DNA from: Hypomesus transpacificus
Lineage: Eukaryota; Chordata; Actinopteri; Osmeriformes; Osmeridae
Reading direction: 5' to 3'
DNA: 64,000 nt
NCBI RefSeq assembly: GCF_021917145.1
Contig: NC_061073.1
Coordinates: 4,742,550-4,806,549, forward strand
Below the pieces are notes generated by a model. That model saw nothing but the letters and a program-made list of their open reading frames with translations, was not told where the DNA came from and searched no databases. A program made the translations under genes and the position numbers. Position 1 is the first letter of the stretch. The number at the start of each line of letters is the position of its first letter. Of this stretch, positions 12,891 to 39,732 are shown piece after piece.

Positions 12891-13723
12891 TGCTGGAAGT
12901 GGGGAGGGTCTAGTCGGAGTCAGAGTTTCAGCACAGGAAGTGGGGAGGGTCTAGTCGGAGTCAGAGTTGCAGCACAGGAAGTGGGGAGAGTCTAGTCAGA
13001 GTCAGAGTTTCAGGACAGGAAGTGGGGAGGGTCTAGTCAGAGTCAGAGTTGCAGCACAGGAAGTGGGGAGGGTCTAGTCAGAGTTGCAGCACAGGAAGTG
13101 GGGAGAGTCTAGTCGGAGTCAGAGTTTCAGGACAGGAAGTGGGGAGAGTCTAGTCGGAGTCAGAGTTTCAGGACAGGAAGTGGGGAGGGTCTAGTCAGAG
13201 TTGCAGCACAGGAAGTGGGGAGAGTCGGAGTCAGAGTTTCAGGACAGGAAGTGGGGAGGGTCTAGTCGGAGTCAGAGTTGCAGCACAGGAAGTGGGGAGA
13301 GTCTAGTCAGTGTTGCAGCAAAGGAAGTGGGGAGGGTCTAGTCGGAGTCAGAGTTTCAGGACAGGAAGTGGGGAGGGTCTAGTCGGAGTCAAGAGTTGCA
13401 GCACAGGAAGTGGGGAGGGTCTAGTCGGAGTCAGAGTTGCAGCACAGGAAGTGGGGAGAGTCTAGTCAGTGTTGCAGCACAGGAAGTGGGGAGGGTCTAG
13501 TCGGAGTCAGAGTTTCAGGACAGGAAGTGGGGAGGGTCTAGTCGGAGTCAGAGTTTCAGGACAGGAAGTGGGGAGGGTCTAGTCGGAGTCAGAGTTGCAG
13601 CGCAGGAAGTGGGGAGGGTCTAGTCGGAGTCAGAGTTGCAGCACAGGAAGTGGGGAGGGTCTAGTCGGAGTCAGAGTTGCAGCACAGGAAGTGGGGAGGG
13701 TCTAGTCAGAGTCAGAGTTGCAG
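12891..13723 (-). repeat. 41-bp minisatellite built on the ric8b stop codon and 3' UTR
   Basis: About 20 copies of a mostly 41-bp unit, some shortened. On the minus strand each unit reads GCAACTCTGACTCCGACTAG followed by ACCCTCCCCACTTCCTGT and a GCT or CCT. The first part equals the last ric8b codons (Asn-Ser-Asp-Ser-Asp-stop). The genuine stop (13,702-13,704) lies in the copy nearest the gene; the other copies lie in the 3' UTR. Two unit types alternate, GCTGCAACTC and CCTGAAACTC. Confidence 0.95.
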
Positions 13724-16700
13724 CTGTCCTCAGCTGGCGCTCTCAGGGCCTCCTCTAGGGGCGCTAACGTGCCGTCCCGTCTCACTCCCATGGGCCTGAT
13801 CAGCTGCTGTCTGTATATCAGGAGAGAGAGACAGGGAGAGATGGGCAGACAGACAGGCAGACAGACAGACGGGGGAGACAAAGAGAAAATTGGTTGTCCA
13901 AAAATGTATGAAAAAAAAAGAGAAGCAAATTGCGCACAGAACATGCCAGACAGGCACACAAAAATGCCCAGCTTGAGTACCCTTCCCCCTCTAAAGAAGC
14001 CTAGTTGTTGTGTGGCGCATCTCTCTGTTCTCTTACATCCTGCCGGCGCTCAAGAACCCTTGGAGCAGTTTAATTACAGGATCAGTGCACCGTCTAATCT
14101 CCTCAAAGACACGGCTGGCCCCTCAATTCTAATCCAATTACATCTGCACCGAGTGTCGCTGGCTTCTTTTAAGATGATTTATCAGAGAATTATCCAATGA
14201 AAGACTTCATGAAAAAAGGACCCATTTGAAATCATTTGGAGGAATTGAAGATGAATATGTAATTCTTGCATAGTTCCTACAGAAATCGGACAGGGTCAAT
14301 CCAGGGGCAAATATGATTAAGAAATCTCTGGATGACGCTGGGCGAACGCCATATCGTTTGGTGTGGAGGAACAAATGTAGCTCTCCGGTGGAAAAGGAAA
14401 TTTGAAGATCTTATCTGGCGTCACGTTTGCTTGGAGCAATGAATAACGTTTCACAACATCAAATATTTCAGACAACGATGACACAGTCATATTTAGCACC
14501 ATGTCCTGTTCTGCTGAATGATACTCTTAAGCCACCAGAACACGACACGGTCAGGTCGACACCAAAACACGACACGGTCGGGTCGACACCAGAACACCAC
14601 ACGATCAGGTCGACACACACATTCCAACCCAAACAACCGAGGCAGTCTTAAAAATGAGGTTCACCTCTGAGACATTTTCAATCGTGCAGGCAGGGGAGCG
14701 CGTGTGTGTGCGTGTCCCCAGAAAACGAAACACCCCGATAACAAACTGTGCTCCTCCCCACACCTCCAGGAGCACAGAGCCGTGCCTGCCAGGTGGATGT
14801 GTGCTCACAACACAGAGCATGTGCTAATTGGAGGACCAGTTAACCATGGAGGGGAGTACATTCTTGTGGGCCTGTGAGATATCTCCTAAGCATCCTGCTG
14901 AGACAACACTACTCGTTCCCTTTCTCTCCCTCCCTCCCTCCCTCCCTCCTCTCCTTCACACCGACACAGAAGAAGAGCTGAACAGAATCAAAGAGAACAG
15001 AATAGGGGCAGAGTAGAAAGCCCCGGAGAGGAATCTGCCTCTGCTGAGCACACGCGTCTGTCTCATTACAACTCAACAATGACAATGTCAGCTTTCTTGT
15101 GCCTGCAAACGCAGGCAGAGCCCTGCCCCCCCCCTCAGGGTGGGGGGGAAGGGGGGGGGAGGGGGACGACGACAATGTTTGGCTCCTGTGATGAATGAGT
15201 CGAGAGGTGGATAAAGGCTCAGGGACGCGTCTATATGTTATTAAAGAGCTGAATGCAGCACATGGGGGGAGATAAAGGAGCTAGAGTTGGCGACCCCGCT
15301 GCGCCCGCCAATTAGGCCGTAATTAGTGGCGTGCCGGTAATGACGCAGCCGTCGGTAATGATGCCGGCGGCTCCATTGACTGGGGCTGAATGTGGCGGCG
15401 GTGGAAGGCTGGCCCTAATTGAGGTGTGGGAAGCAGGGGTGGGGGAGATTCTTCCTTTAATGAACTGGTTGGCAGGGAGCGCGCTCAGTTCGACCCCTCC
15501 GAAAGGTGTCTGACGAGCGCTGGCTCTACCGGGAGAGGAAAGGTCAGTCTGAATACGGTACGCCTCCACGGTGTCCGACACACACGCACACACACACGCA
15601 CAATCCCACACAGACACACACAATCCCACAAACACACACACACACAATCCCACACACACAACTGGATTCACAGCTGTGTGTACAAAGAAAAGGTCGACCA
15701 AGTGTCTCTGATGACATGGGGTCATTAATGACAGGCTGGACGCCGGGGGATCACCTGGACAACTTGTCGAACATGTTGACAAGTTTCTGGGCCTCGTACT
15801 CCTTCTGCTCTTCGGTCATCTCCTCCATGGGGTTAGGGCCCGGTTCCTCCACGTGGCCTGTGATGGGGTTAATGCTGAGGGAGAGAAAAGCAGGGGGGGG
15901 GGGGAGGGCTATCATCAAAATGACACGAGTGATGACAGATCTAGTATTGTAAAAAGTATATATAGTATAAAGTATATATAGTAGTATATATATAATCAAC
16001 TGGACGCTCCAGGTAGATTGCAGCCACTCACAAAGGCCTGGCAGATCTGTATTCTTCTGTGTCCGAATCTTCGTCGTCAGAATACTGCGTCTCTCCCCTT
16101 CCTCCGGCCAGCAGGCCCCTGGCCACCAGCAGGCCAGCGGCGTTCCCGTAGCCTGTGTACTTCAACAGGCTGTCCACTGCAGGGAGCACACACACGCACA
16201 CAAAACAAACGTACCCCCAGTACTGTCACCGACCTACCATTGCTGTTGTGAATGCTGCATTTGTATGGATCTGAGTTACGAGTAGTTCAGGGTTATTGTG
16301 TGTGCGTCTTCCGGAAGCTTCCCCAGGCCGTTCGAGGGCGTCAGCGATGCGGTCACTCACCGCTCTCTTTGCAGAGGACGAAGAGGAACTCGGCGGCGCT
16401 CTGCTTCACGCCCATGTCCACGTGGGTCATGAGCCGCACCAGCTTGTTCCTGATGGTCGTACCGATCTCAGGGCGGATGTTTACGTCCTTCAGAGGGGGG
16501 AGAACCTAAGGGGGAACCCATCCAGGGGTTTCAGTGGAGCTCACGACATCCTCTGAGCCTCAGTTGAAGCTCACATCAGTCTGCAGTGAATTCCTTGTTT
16601 GTGTGAACTTACATGGAGAATAAAGTTCATTCTGATTCTAATTCCAAGCGCGGGTGCATGCCTGGGTATTATACGTGTAAATATGTGTGTTGTTCTAGGT

Positions 16701-19700
16701 AAACCTTTCTTTTGTTTTGCAAGATTGTGGAATCTTAGTTGGTTAGCTACATCATTTATGTCATTCAGTGCCATTACACATACTCATATACCATAGCAAT
16801 ACCCATAGATTGCTTTGTTCAATTAAAACTATTTAAACTAGAAGACAAAAAGCAAAAAAAAAGAAAGAACCGCTGAACCAAACGAAGCAGATCGAGTGGG
16901 CTCCTTTCCTCTCTTGGACAGTTATGCTGACGAAACATGATTTCTTCTACCGATGTACAAACAAGATATATTCCAGTAAAGCCGGACATTCAACAGAGAC
17001 TGCTCTACTGGTGGTGAGGGAGGACCTGTCTGCGGCCTGGACACTGGACACCACCAGCTTCTCCCGGTGAAAATGAGCATCGCTGGAACCTCTCTCTCTT
17101 GGTCCAGGTCTCGTAGGACCGTCCAGGGTCCCTCTCTGCAGGAACTCCCACTGGTATCTGTTCACATCCCTTGGCTTGGTCATCAAATCACACGGCTTCT
17201 CTGACCACTGCTATACTGTCAACATTTAGCAGAGTCTCCCCTTCCAACCGTCGCGGTCCCCAAGTAAACAAAATCATCTGTGCAAGTCTGGCTGACATCT
17301 CGTGGATGTCCTCCCACCACCTGAAACTGAATCCGGACGAGACAGAGCTACTCTTCATCTCTGCCAGATCCTCTCTCAGGCATGAGCGCTCTCTGGCAGC
17401 CTCTCGCTCTTCAAAGAAACCTTGGGAGTCATGACTCAATGACTCATGAAACACACTACTCGCACAATGTGTTCTGCCCATGCTCTCTACGCAAACAGTA
17501 AGATAATTCCCCAAGACTCCTCCACCCAGCTGTTCCTCCCTGCACAGCAACACCCCTTGCTGAGATCGCACCCCTGCGCAAAGGGTCCTCTTCTTTTCCC
17601 ATCATGCAGTGCTTCTCCCTCCATGCTTGACTAGTAGTCGAAGCACGTCCCCTAGAGTCCTGGCGAAATGGCCATGAGACTCTCCACTTCAAGTTCATCT
17701 TGACCAACTACCGTTTGGCTTGGGCTAAGGGTATGACAATGTTTGCACTTTGTACCTGAGATGTTGTCGTTGCCCTGCTGTTAAGACAGTATTACATCTG
17801 TTTACTGTGCCTGGTATCTAACAGGTGGTTTCTTGGGCTGTGGCTAATAAATACAGAACGTTACTTCACTCTGTTTAAATATATACCGACTGTTACTTGA
17901 AACATAGCTGGTGTATGGTACATGGATGAGAGTGTACCCATATGTGTAGCATCTGTCTTGCGCTTTGTCAAACTTGACATTTCTCTATTGAAAGTGGTTG
18001 GACGGACAATAATGGGGCTAACTGGCTAACAGCAAAAATGAGGAAAATAACATTCCTAGTTGTATCCCTAATGGAACTTAAAACCGGAATATTATAATAC
18101 AGCTGTTCATCTACATATTACAGTACAATGCTGTGACGTAACGTTTTTTTCAACTTTTGTATGACGTCGCCTTTCCTGTGAAAATCCAAACGAGCGTCGA
18201 GAGCTCAGTGGACGATCATGTAGTTCCCCCTTCCGCCACACGGACGTCCACACGGACGTTCACCTGGGTCATGTTGTTCCCCCTTCCGCCACACGGACGT
18301 TCACCTGGGTCATGTAGTTCCCCCTTCCGCCACACGGACGTTCACCTGGGTCATGTAGTTCCCCCTTCCGCCACACGGACGTTCACCTGGGTCATGTAGT
18401 TCCCCCTTCCGCCACAAGGACGTTCACCTGGGTCATGTAGTTCCCCCTTCCGCCACACGGACGTTCACCTGGGTCATGTAGTTCCCCCTTCCGCCACAAG
18501 GACGTTCACCTGGGTCTTGATGTATCTGCGGATGTCCCGGTGGTGTCGCGAGCCCTCAGTCAGCAGGCTGAGCACCGGCGTCAGCCCCTCTCTGTAGTTG
18601 GCACCCTGCTTGGAATGAGACACACATGAGGCAGGCGACAGCATCATCACCGGCATCGTGGCTCCTCCCACCCGTCGCCATGGCCACCATCCTGCAGGCC
18701 AGGCGGCCGTTACCTTGTCGATTCTCTTCTCCATGAAGTCCAGCAGCACCTGGACGGCGTCCATGTTCCTGCCGCCATACTCCTCCTGGCCGCCCTGAAC
18801 CGGCACGTCCATCAGCACCTCCAGACAGCTCACCGGCAGGTTGCTCAGCAGGTTGATGGCGTGACTGCGGGAACGACGCTGTGTCAACACTGTCCTCAAC
18901 ACTGTGAACATCATCTGTGCTTCTATAATTATACATGCTGTCACTACTATTTTCAATACTATCATAGTGGCCATTAACAGTCAATGGCCGGGTTTCCCAG
19001 ATTCATTAAGAAGCTCTTAACGCTAAGAGCTTCTTAACGAATCTGGGAAACCCGGCCAATATCATCAATACCGTCACTACCATCATCAATACTATCGTAA
19101 CAGTCAGCTGAGTCCACATATTAACACTTTATTAAACTCTATTAAACAGAAGTCGAACAGTATTCATTGTTGGCATGGGAAAATCATACAGGTCCTATAA
19201 TATAACCTGAAATTGTTTTTTTTATACTAAAGTTCATTACTTGTGCATATTTATGTTTGTATACAGGTGTTATAGCGGGGCCTAAGTGTTTGATTGGTTC
19301 AGGGCTGTCCATCTGCTCAGCGGCCTTCTGGCCGAGCCTCGTGACCACGAGAGCTGCAGCCGCACAGGCTACATCATCAATCACTCGAACATGACACCAT
19401 CTCAACCTCCATTCTCCAGACAGACATTCCTCACGTCAGCTCCCTCTCCTCAAGCACAACGTTCTCATCACGGGCGACATATCGGAAAACTAGTATCGAG
19501 ATTTATAACACCCGCGTGAATGAATAAATGATGACTGATCAAGAAAAGTGTCTGATACACACATAAATTCCTATAAATCATCAATATCAACAGTTTTGAT
19601 CCATATTCGTTCAAGCCTGTGAACCAGGAGGATAGGGATGGGGTGAATCCCAGAAAGCCTGCACTAACCAGCTGCCATCAGGTGCTGCCATCAGGTGCTC

Positions 19701-21621
19701 CTACCTGTGCGCTTCCTCCGTTTTCTCCTCCGTCTGCGTCCGCAGCATCAAGAGGTGGCGCATGATGGCGGTGATAAGGCGTAGCTGGGGCTCACTGTCC
19801 TATCAGGATGGAGAATGGGCAACGGTAGGATCAGTAAAGAAGCAGGTCATTGGGCGAAAGCTAAAGCAGAGAAGGGCCTGGCAGGTCTATTCTGTGGGGC
19901 CAACAGGGTTTAAAAGGTACCGATACTTTTGGATGCGAGCTAGGGATTAGAAACAGGAAGGGCTGTTCAACATTGTTCCAGAGAAGCCTCATAAACCACC
20001 ACCAAGTATTAGCATCAAGTGTCCTGCAGATCAGGGTTAAAGCGATGAACAGCAGCATGGCAGCCCTCCGCCTACAAGGTTGAGCCGCCCTTAGCGGGTA
20101 GCAAGAGTAGCTGACCTGGTCTCCGGTGTCAGAGAGCGTGAGGTTGAACAGGGCCTTCAGGGCCTCCATGGCCCTCTCGTTGTCCTCAGCGGGGATAGCC
20201 TGGCCCAGGCTGTCTGGAGGAGCAGCCTCATAGGGCCCCACCCAGCGCACCTCCAGGGTACGCTCCAGCACCTCCGTGAGGAGTCGGACGGCGTGCAGCT
20301 CCCGGCACAGCCCCCCGCGGACGTCAGGCCTCAGGGCAGAGAGCAGGAAGAGCAGGCGCAGGGAGAAGAGGCCCACCTCGTGGCCCATCTCGTGGCGTCC
20401 GGCGCGGGCGGTCTGCAGGCGGGAGCACAGGCCCTGGGCGAGCTGCACCTCGGCACCCACCTGCTGAGCCGCGACGCTGTTGAACACCACGTTGCACAGG
20501 CACTTCAGAGCCTCCACTACCACACGCTCCTCCTCCTCGGTCTGCGGTTCAGCCTGAGGGAAGGCACACCCATCGCCATCTCCCCCTTCCTCCCCTTCAC
20601 CTCCCCTTAGTTGGGCCAGTCGGGCTAGGACCAGCATGCCCTCCCGCGTGGCCACAGGTCCCAGGGCACGCTTGTCCCGGGACAGGATGCGCAGGGTCTC
20701 CAGGCACGTACTTTGGCACAGAGGCCTTACCGGCCTCCCCAGGACCCTCAACAACCCCTGGCACAACTCCTGTCAGATAAGGAGAGAAACACACGGGGAG
20801 AGAGTGGGAGAGGACATGTGGAGTGAAAGATGGGGAGAATGCAGAGGAATGTTAGGATCCGAAAGAGGAAAAGTGTATATATATAACTTATTTTGTTCTT
20901 ACTATTGGACATATTCAACTTTTGTTCGAAAAACGAAATGTTATCATTCGGAAATATCAGAAAGGATTGCACTCTTACACTTCGCAGGTCCACTTCGTTC
21001 TGGTCAAAAGTGAAAGTGTGACTATTCTGCAAAAGAGAACAGAAAAGGAATTGGTAGTCTAGCAACCTGGACATCTTGCTGACTAACGTTATATTACAAC
21101 ACGAATAAAGCTAGCTGACTTAGCCATCAAGTTAGCTTAGCTTGCTTGCCAATCCTTCTGGCACTGATTTCACAACGAACGTATGTCAAAAGCAACCGAC
21201 CCCAATAACCTACAAATAAATAGATTTTCTATGAAACACAGCAAGCTGTGTAGATAAGGCAATTGACTTGGACTAACTAACTGCACTATCAGTCGTGCTG
21301 ACAGCTAGCAATCACGCTAGCTTAACTGCTAACTAGCATAACAGCTAACCTACAATCATACTAGGCTGGCTAGCAGTCAGATAGCATTCCTACCTAGCTA
21401 CTAGTAGCTTCTAAATTAGCCGTAAATATACACAGAAATTGCATTCTTAAAACTGACATTATGTTGTGAATTTACACCGTCTAGGAAAAAAGGAAAAGAG
21501 ACGTCCACAAGTTGACATGTCAAGCATTTTTACTTACTTCTCGGTTATATTGAAGCAAAAGCATTTCAATGTTCTCGTCATTTTCAGTGTCAAGCTGGGT
21601 CAAAATAGTATTCAAATCCAT
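13702..21621 (-). CDS. ric8b: Ric8b, chaperone/GEF for G-protein alpha subunits (10 coding exons)
   Basis: Ten coding exons on the minus strand join in phase to 548 residues: 21,538-21,621 (ATG), 20,979-21,026, 20,116-20,769, 19,705-19,799, 18,714-18,864, 18,510-18,605, 16,361-16,505, 16,032-16,176, 15,755-15,874, 13,702-13,810 (TAG). Ric-8 proteins fold nascent G-alpha subunits and act as exchange factors on them; Ric-8B serves the Gs/olf class. They are cytosolic armadillo/HEAT-like helical repeat proteins. RIC8B-specific matches include [82 protein letters not shown] and [23 protein letters not shown]8A fits worse. The 654-bp exon 3 fuses several exons' worth of helical repeat. Exon 9 (INPITG to DKLS, 120 bp) is a phase-neutral cassette. 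Acidic [10 protein letters not shown] and the final NSDSD resemble the regulatory acidic tail of the family. Minisatellites touch the exon 6 donor and the stop codon. Confidence 0.95.
15755..15874 (-). CDS. ric8b: ric8b cassette exon 9
   Basis: A 120-bp exon encoding [19 protein letters not shown] and on to LVNMFDKLS. It starts and ends in the same phase, so skipping it removes 40 residues in frame and joins RSARP directly to QQLIRPMG. As I recall, that is the arrangement of the mammalian short isoform lacking exon 9. RIC8A carries the segment constitutively. Confidence 0.85.
16880..17640 (+). mobile_element. Degenerate L2/CR1-like LINE fragment in ric8b intron 6
   Basis: Reverse-transcriptase pieces can be read in shifting plus-strand frames: [16 protein letters not shown] near 16,980-17,027 and [20 protein letters not shown] near 17,290-17,350, both typical of fish L2/CR1-type non-LTR elements. 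Stops and frameshifts interrupt the reading frame, so it is a relic. An AATAAAGTTCATTCTGATTC string at 16,619-16,638 looks like the 3' tail of another non-LTR copy. Insertion is antisense to ric8b. Confidence 0.75.
18220..18512 (-). repeat. 41-bp minisatellite spanning the ric8b exon 6 donor
   Basis: Seven copies of GACCCAG|GTGAAC lie about 41 bp apart (tcacctgggtc at 18,260, 18,301, 18,342, 18,383, 18,424, 18,465, 18,506). The last is the genuine exon 6 donor (exon ends at 18,510); the other six lie in the intron. The rest of the unit is gtccgtgtggcggaaggggg-type intron sequence plus aactacat. Confidence 0.95.
18986..19057. repeat. 72-bp near-perfect palindrome, MITE-like
   Basis: Two 36-base arms (18,986-19,021 and 19,022-19,057) are inverted copies with 2 mismatches and no loop, starting GGCCGGGTTTCCCAGATTC. 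The trinucleotide aat flanks both ends. It lies in ric8b intron 4. It is either a tiny foldback transposon or a remnant of one. Confidence 0.85.
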
Positions 21622-23137
21622 TTTAAAATAATAACAGCCGATTATCCAATTAAGGCAGATGTAGCTAGCTAGCTACACTAACGACAGTTCGGTGTGGGTT
21701 CAATGTTTATTCGTCCCAATTTCCTATCTAGTAGTACTACTAATATGTGCTACGACAGGCTGCGCATGCTGGATACACCTTCCTTCCTGGTGTCCTTCTG
21801 CCTTACTCAAACTTTAGCAAAGGCTACCTATCTTTTTCCATATGGCATATGCCCCCACTCCCCGCCTAGTTTCAAAGGTGACTTATAGTGACTGATATTA
21901 TATAGGCCTATGAATGTTTTTTTATTGACACATCACATTTAGGGTCCAAATAAATGAAATAATTGGTAATAATTCCAGTTGAATCATCTGTCCTGTTTTT
22001 GGCTCACATTAAAGGGCTGGTGTGTTAGGGTTTATCAGTAACCTGCTTATTGTGCATGATGACATGCATAATGACATGCATAATGACAGGACTGTGTACC
22101 TTTCCAACCCTCAAACCACTGACCCCGCCCCCGTCCATCAAGCCTGTCCCGGCTGGGAACCCACAGCACAGGGGATCTAGGGTCAAGGCTCAAAGGTCAC
22201 AGGACGGAGGTGCGATGACCCCAGCGGGAGCTCCTCTCTATAGAAATGTAATTATTTCCGCAGTGTGTCCCTCTCGCTTCTGTCCCGGCCCCCACTGGTT
22301 TCCCACTGTTGAAAGCTCAACATTTCAGAAGATTTCAAAAGATCATGGCTCTTTTGTCAATAGAGTTACCAAAATGGAGGTTTTGGGGGGGGGGGGGATT
22401 AAGTCAAGTATTCAGACCAGAGCTGTTATGTATCTCCATCTGTTTCACAAACTGTCTCTTGACTATAGTGTTGGGCTTCAGACTGTGATGCTAGATGTAT
22501 TTTTGTTAGTGCACTGTTCTATATCAGACAGCAATAAATGTAGGGTATTGTTGCAATGTATGCAAGCCCTGAAGTCAGAGAAAGTGTGGTGCACATGAAT
22601 AATATGCTGTGTACTTCTGACATGAGGCCAAAGCTCCAAGTTACCCACAGACAAGGCAGAGCAGATCTTAAAATTGATTTGATTCCACAATAAATGAGAA
22701 ATTCTTGAAGAAACAAATTCCACACAGTTATTTGGGTTTTAAAAATTATTTATGTGGCAACAAATAATTCCACATACATATCAGATTAAACTGTAACAGT
22801 TTACCAGTCACCACATAAGTTGTCCAGTGCTTTTATTTACAGAAAAAGTGACTAAAGTTCATGTGTGTTACACTTTGATATCCTTCCCTTTATAACCTAC
22901 CCATAGGGTAAAAGGTCCACAGTAGCTTTGAGTGCATTATATAACACACAAACCTAGGTTAATGTTTCTTTTACTATTCAAACAAAAAGAAATCAAATAT
23001 ACCAACTGTAATGCAGAGACACAAACGACCATTACACCATGTTACAAAGTTACAGAAAATACATCTATAGTATGTTCTCTCACAAATACAGCAAAATCAG
23101 CTTGTGACAAATACGCACACAAATATTTTTTGGCCGA

Positions 23138-23225
23138 GACACAGTGCCCAGTCATACTATTCACGAGACACAGTGCCCAGTCATACTATTCACGAGACAC
23201 AGTGCCCAGTCATACTATTCACGAG
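23138..23225. repeat. 29-bp tandem repeat, 3 copies
   Basis: Unit gagacacagtgcccagtcat plus actattcac, three head-to-tail copies. Confidence 0.9.
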
Positions 23226-23653
23226 GAGATAACTGATTAAGGACCTGGGATTGTTTAGTTGTTTTTGGCCCAAAAAGACTTTGAGACGGTGCTTCTGGCA
23301 GAACACTGTGACATGACACAGCCCTCAGGCAATCCTTATGTCAATGCTTCTGGAACTTGGCAGCAGCTGAGTGGGTCCTGACAGCAGACTTGGCCGACAG
23401 GGTCAACGGTGTTGTTAAAAGACGGTGCTGACGTCAACCGCTGTGAACTACGTAAACACTGTTCCAGTCCGGTACATAAGTGACGGAGATGGGGGGTGGG
23501 GGGTGGGGGACAAGGTGTTTACTTAGGGAAAAACATTGGCTGAAAGGGATCATTATTCATAAAGGCACAGGTCGGCAGATGCGATTCATACGTCCACTAT
23601 GACCACAACTGGCCTCATTTCTTTGTAAAAACGTGATGTTTAGCTTTGAAACC

Positions 23654-23659
23654 TTTATT
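23654..23659 (-). promoter_or_regulatory. Candidate polyadenylation signal for rfx4
   Basis: AATAAA on the minus strand about 470 bp past the rfx4 stop codon. Confidence 0.45.
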
Positions 23660-23808
23660 CTTCACAGGCAACAAGACGCCCGAGAAGAAGAAGGACTGAC
23701 GAGCGATGGCACCACAAACACTTGATTGATTCTGTGTCAAGTCTCAAGAGTACCCGCCTGTGATTCCTGTGTCGTGTGCCTTCTGCTGGGCTGGGTGGCT
23801 GGGCGGCT

Positions 23809-24015
23809 GCATCCAGGGGGCAGTGTGGGGTCTGCATTCAGGGGGCAGCGTGATGTCTGCATCCAGGGGGCAGTGTGAGGTCTGCATCCAGGGGGCAGCG
23901 TGAGGTCTGCATCCAGGGGGCAGTGTGGGGTCTGCATCCAGGGGGCAGTGTGGGGTCTGCATCCAGGGGGCAGTGTGGGGTCTGCATCCAGGGGGCAGCG
24001 TGAGGTCTGCAATCA
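23809..24015 (-). repeat. 25-bp minisatellite in the rfx4 3' UTR
   Basis: About eight copies of a 25-bp unit (atccagggggcagtgtgggg plus tctgc) with tgtgg/gcgtga variants. It starts about 110 bp past the rfx4 stop, so it would be transcribed in the 3' UTR. Confidence 0.9.
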
Positions 24016-24124
24016 GGGGAGTGTCAGGCTGGGCGGCGCACGTGCACATTTGTCCAGGACCGTTCTAGTGAGGGCTGAGCGGAGGGGGGAGGTGCTAGTG
24101 AGGGCTGAGCGGAGGGGGGAGGGG

Positions 24125-38428
<14,304 letters not shown>

Positions 38429-39732
38429 CCTCTTCCCATCAACAGCACACAGGCTCCTCCAAGGAAAAAATGGCTTTGTGCTCGTCTCCACCTCCTCAGT
38501 GGGTCTCCCCTTGTCTCGCTCCGCGTTTGTGTGACCACTGCCCGTCACAGGAGACGTGGAGGATCTGAGGACCGCAGAGAGAACGCCGGTGGTGGTGGTG
38601 GAGGAGGGGAGGGTGGAGGGGGGGGGGCTGAGGGAGGAGGGGGAGGTGGAGGAGGGGGGTAGAGGCTCCAGAAATCCAGTGGGGGGAGAGCCAGACCCGT
38701 CCAAATGTTTGCTGATGTTTCATGGGAAAGGGGCTGATTTTATAGGAGCTCTGATGGGGCCATGTCATTGATAGGCTCGCTGGCTTGATGAATGGCCTCG
38801 AGTCAGATGGGGATGTGGCAAGGCTCACTGGAAGTCTTTTGTGAGCCTGTTTTGAATAAGAAAAGCTCCCTTCTCAAGAAAAAAAAGGCTTAGATCTACG
38901 CAATCCCAGCACTGTGGGCTCCCCCTCCTCCATTATAGCATTTAATACGTTTTTATACACCCCCCACCTCCACCCACACACACACACACACATACACACA
39001 CATATAGACACACACCATTTGCTTGCCAGTCTTATTTAAATAAACACTTTTGCCACAACAGAAAACTTTCTAGATGTCTGTCTCTTGGCGACCAATGGAA
39101 GTTCCATCCAGAGGGACAAGTTACAAATCAACAGTAGAAAATGACAATCCTTTTTTGCCCCTCTCCACTATCTCTTCCATAAACACAAACAAGGTCCGTC
39201 ATTGTTCATGCTTGCGCCCTGAAACGGATGAGGACAAATGGATCAGCTAGCCACCCCTGTAAACCTCTAATGTGAAAAATGCCACAAGTGTGAACTTTTG
39301 GGGAGGGTTCCCTCCGTCCCGTCCCCCCTCCCGACACTCTCTGGTTGAGGCAACCTTATTTTAGTGTGCCTCAGAGGAGAGCCTGGGCCACAATGGGGGG
39401 GAAGTGGCAGGGCAAAGCCAGGGGCTGGGAGGGCTGTGATGGAGTGCCTGAGAGCCGGAGAAGGGAAAGCTGTGATTAGAATATGAATAGAACCACAGGA
39501 GAAGGGGGGGCTGTAGAGGAGGAGGAGGGGGGAGGAGAGGGGGCGAGGAGAAAGGGGGATTATGGCTGAATTACTCAGCCACACGGTGGATGGCGATGGA
39601 GGCCTCCCTGCTCCTGGGGTCCCTGACAGGGTGGGGCACCGCCGCTCTCCCACACACACCTGGGCGCCACCCCAGCGCCTTAGGGTGCACTTTATTCAAC
39701 TCCCCTGTGGTCACAAAACCAGAAATGTTTAC

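Larger units (their letters stand above)
21622..24124. other. ric8b upstream region and rfx4 3' UTR
   Basis: The ric8b promoter should lie just right of 21,621, but I see no clear TATA box. On the minus strand an AATAAA at 23,654-23,659 could end rfx4, giving a 3' UTR of about 470 bp that includes a 25-bp minisatellite. A poly-G tract (22,384-22,397) and a 29-bp triplicate (23,138-23,225) are present. No further gene recognised. Confidence 0.5.

Noticed and set aside
13702..21621. ric8a as the identity
   Set aside because: Internal wording ([25 protein letters not shown]) and the neighbours rfx4, polr3b and tmem263 fit RIC8B.
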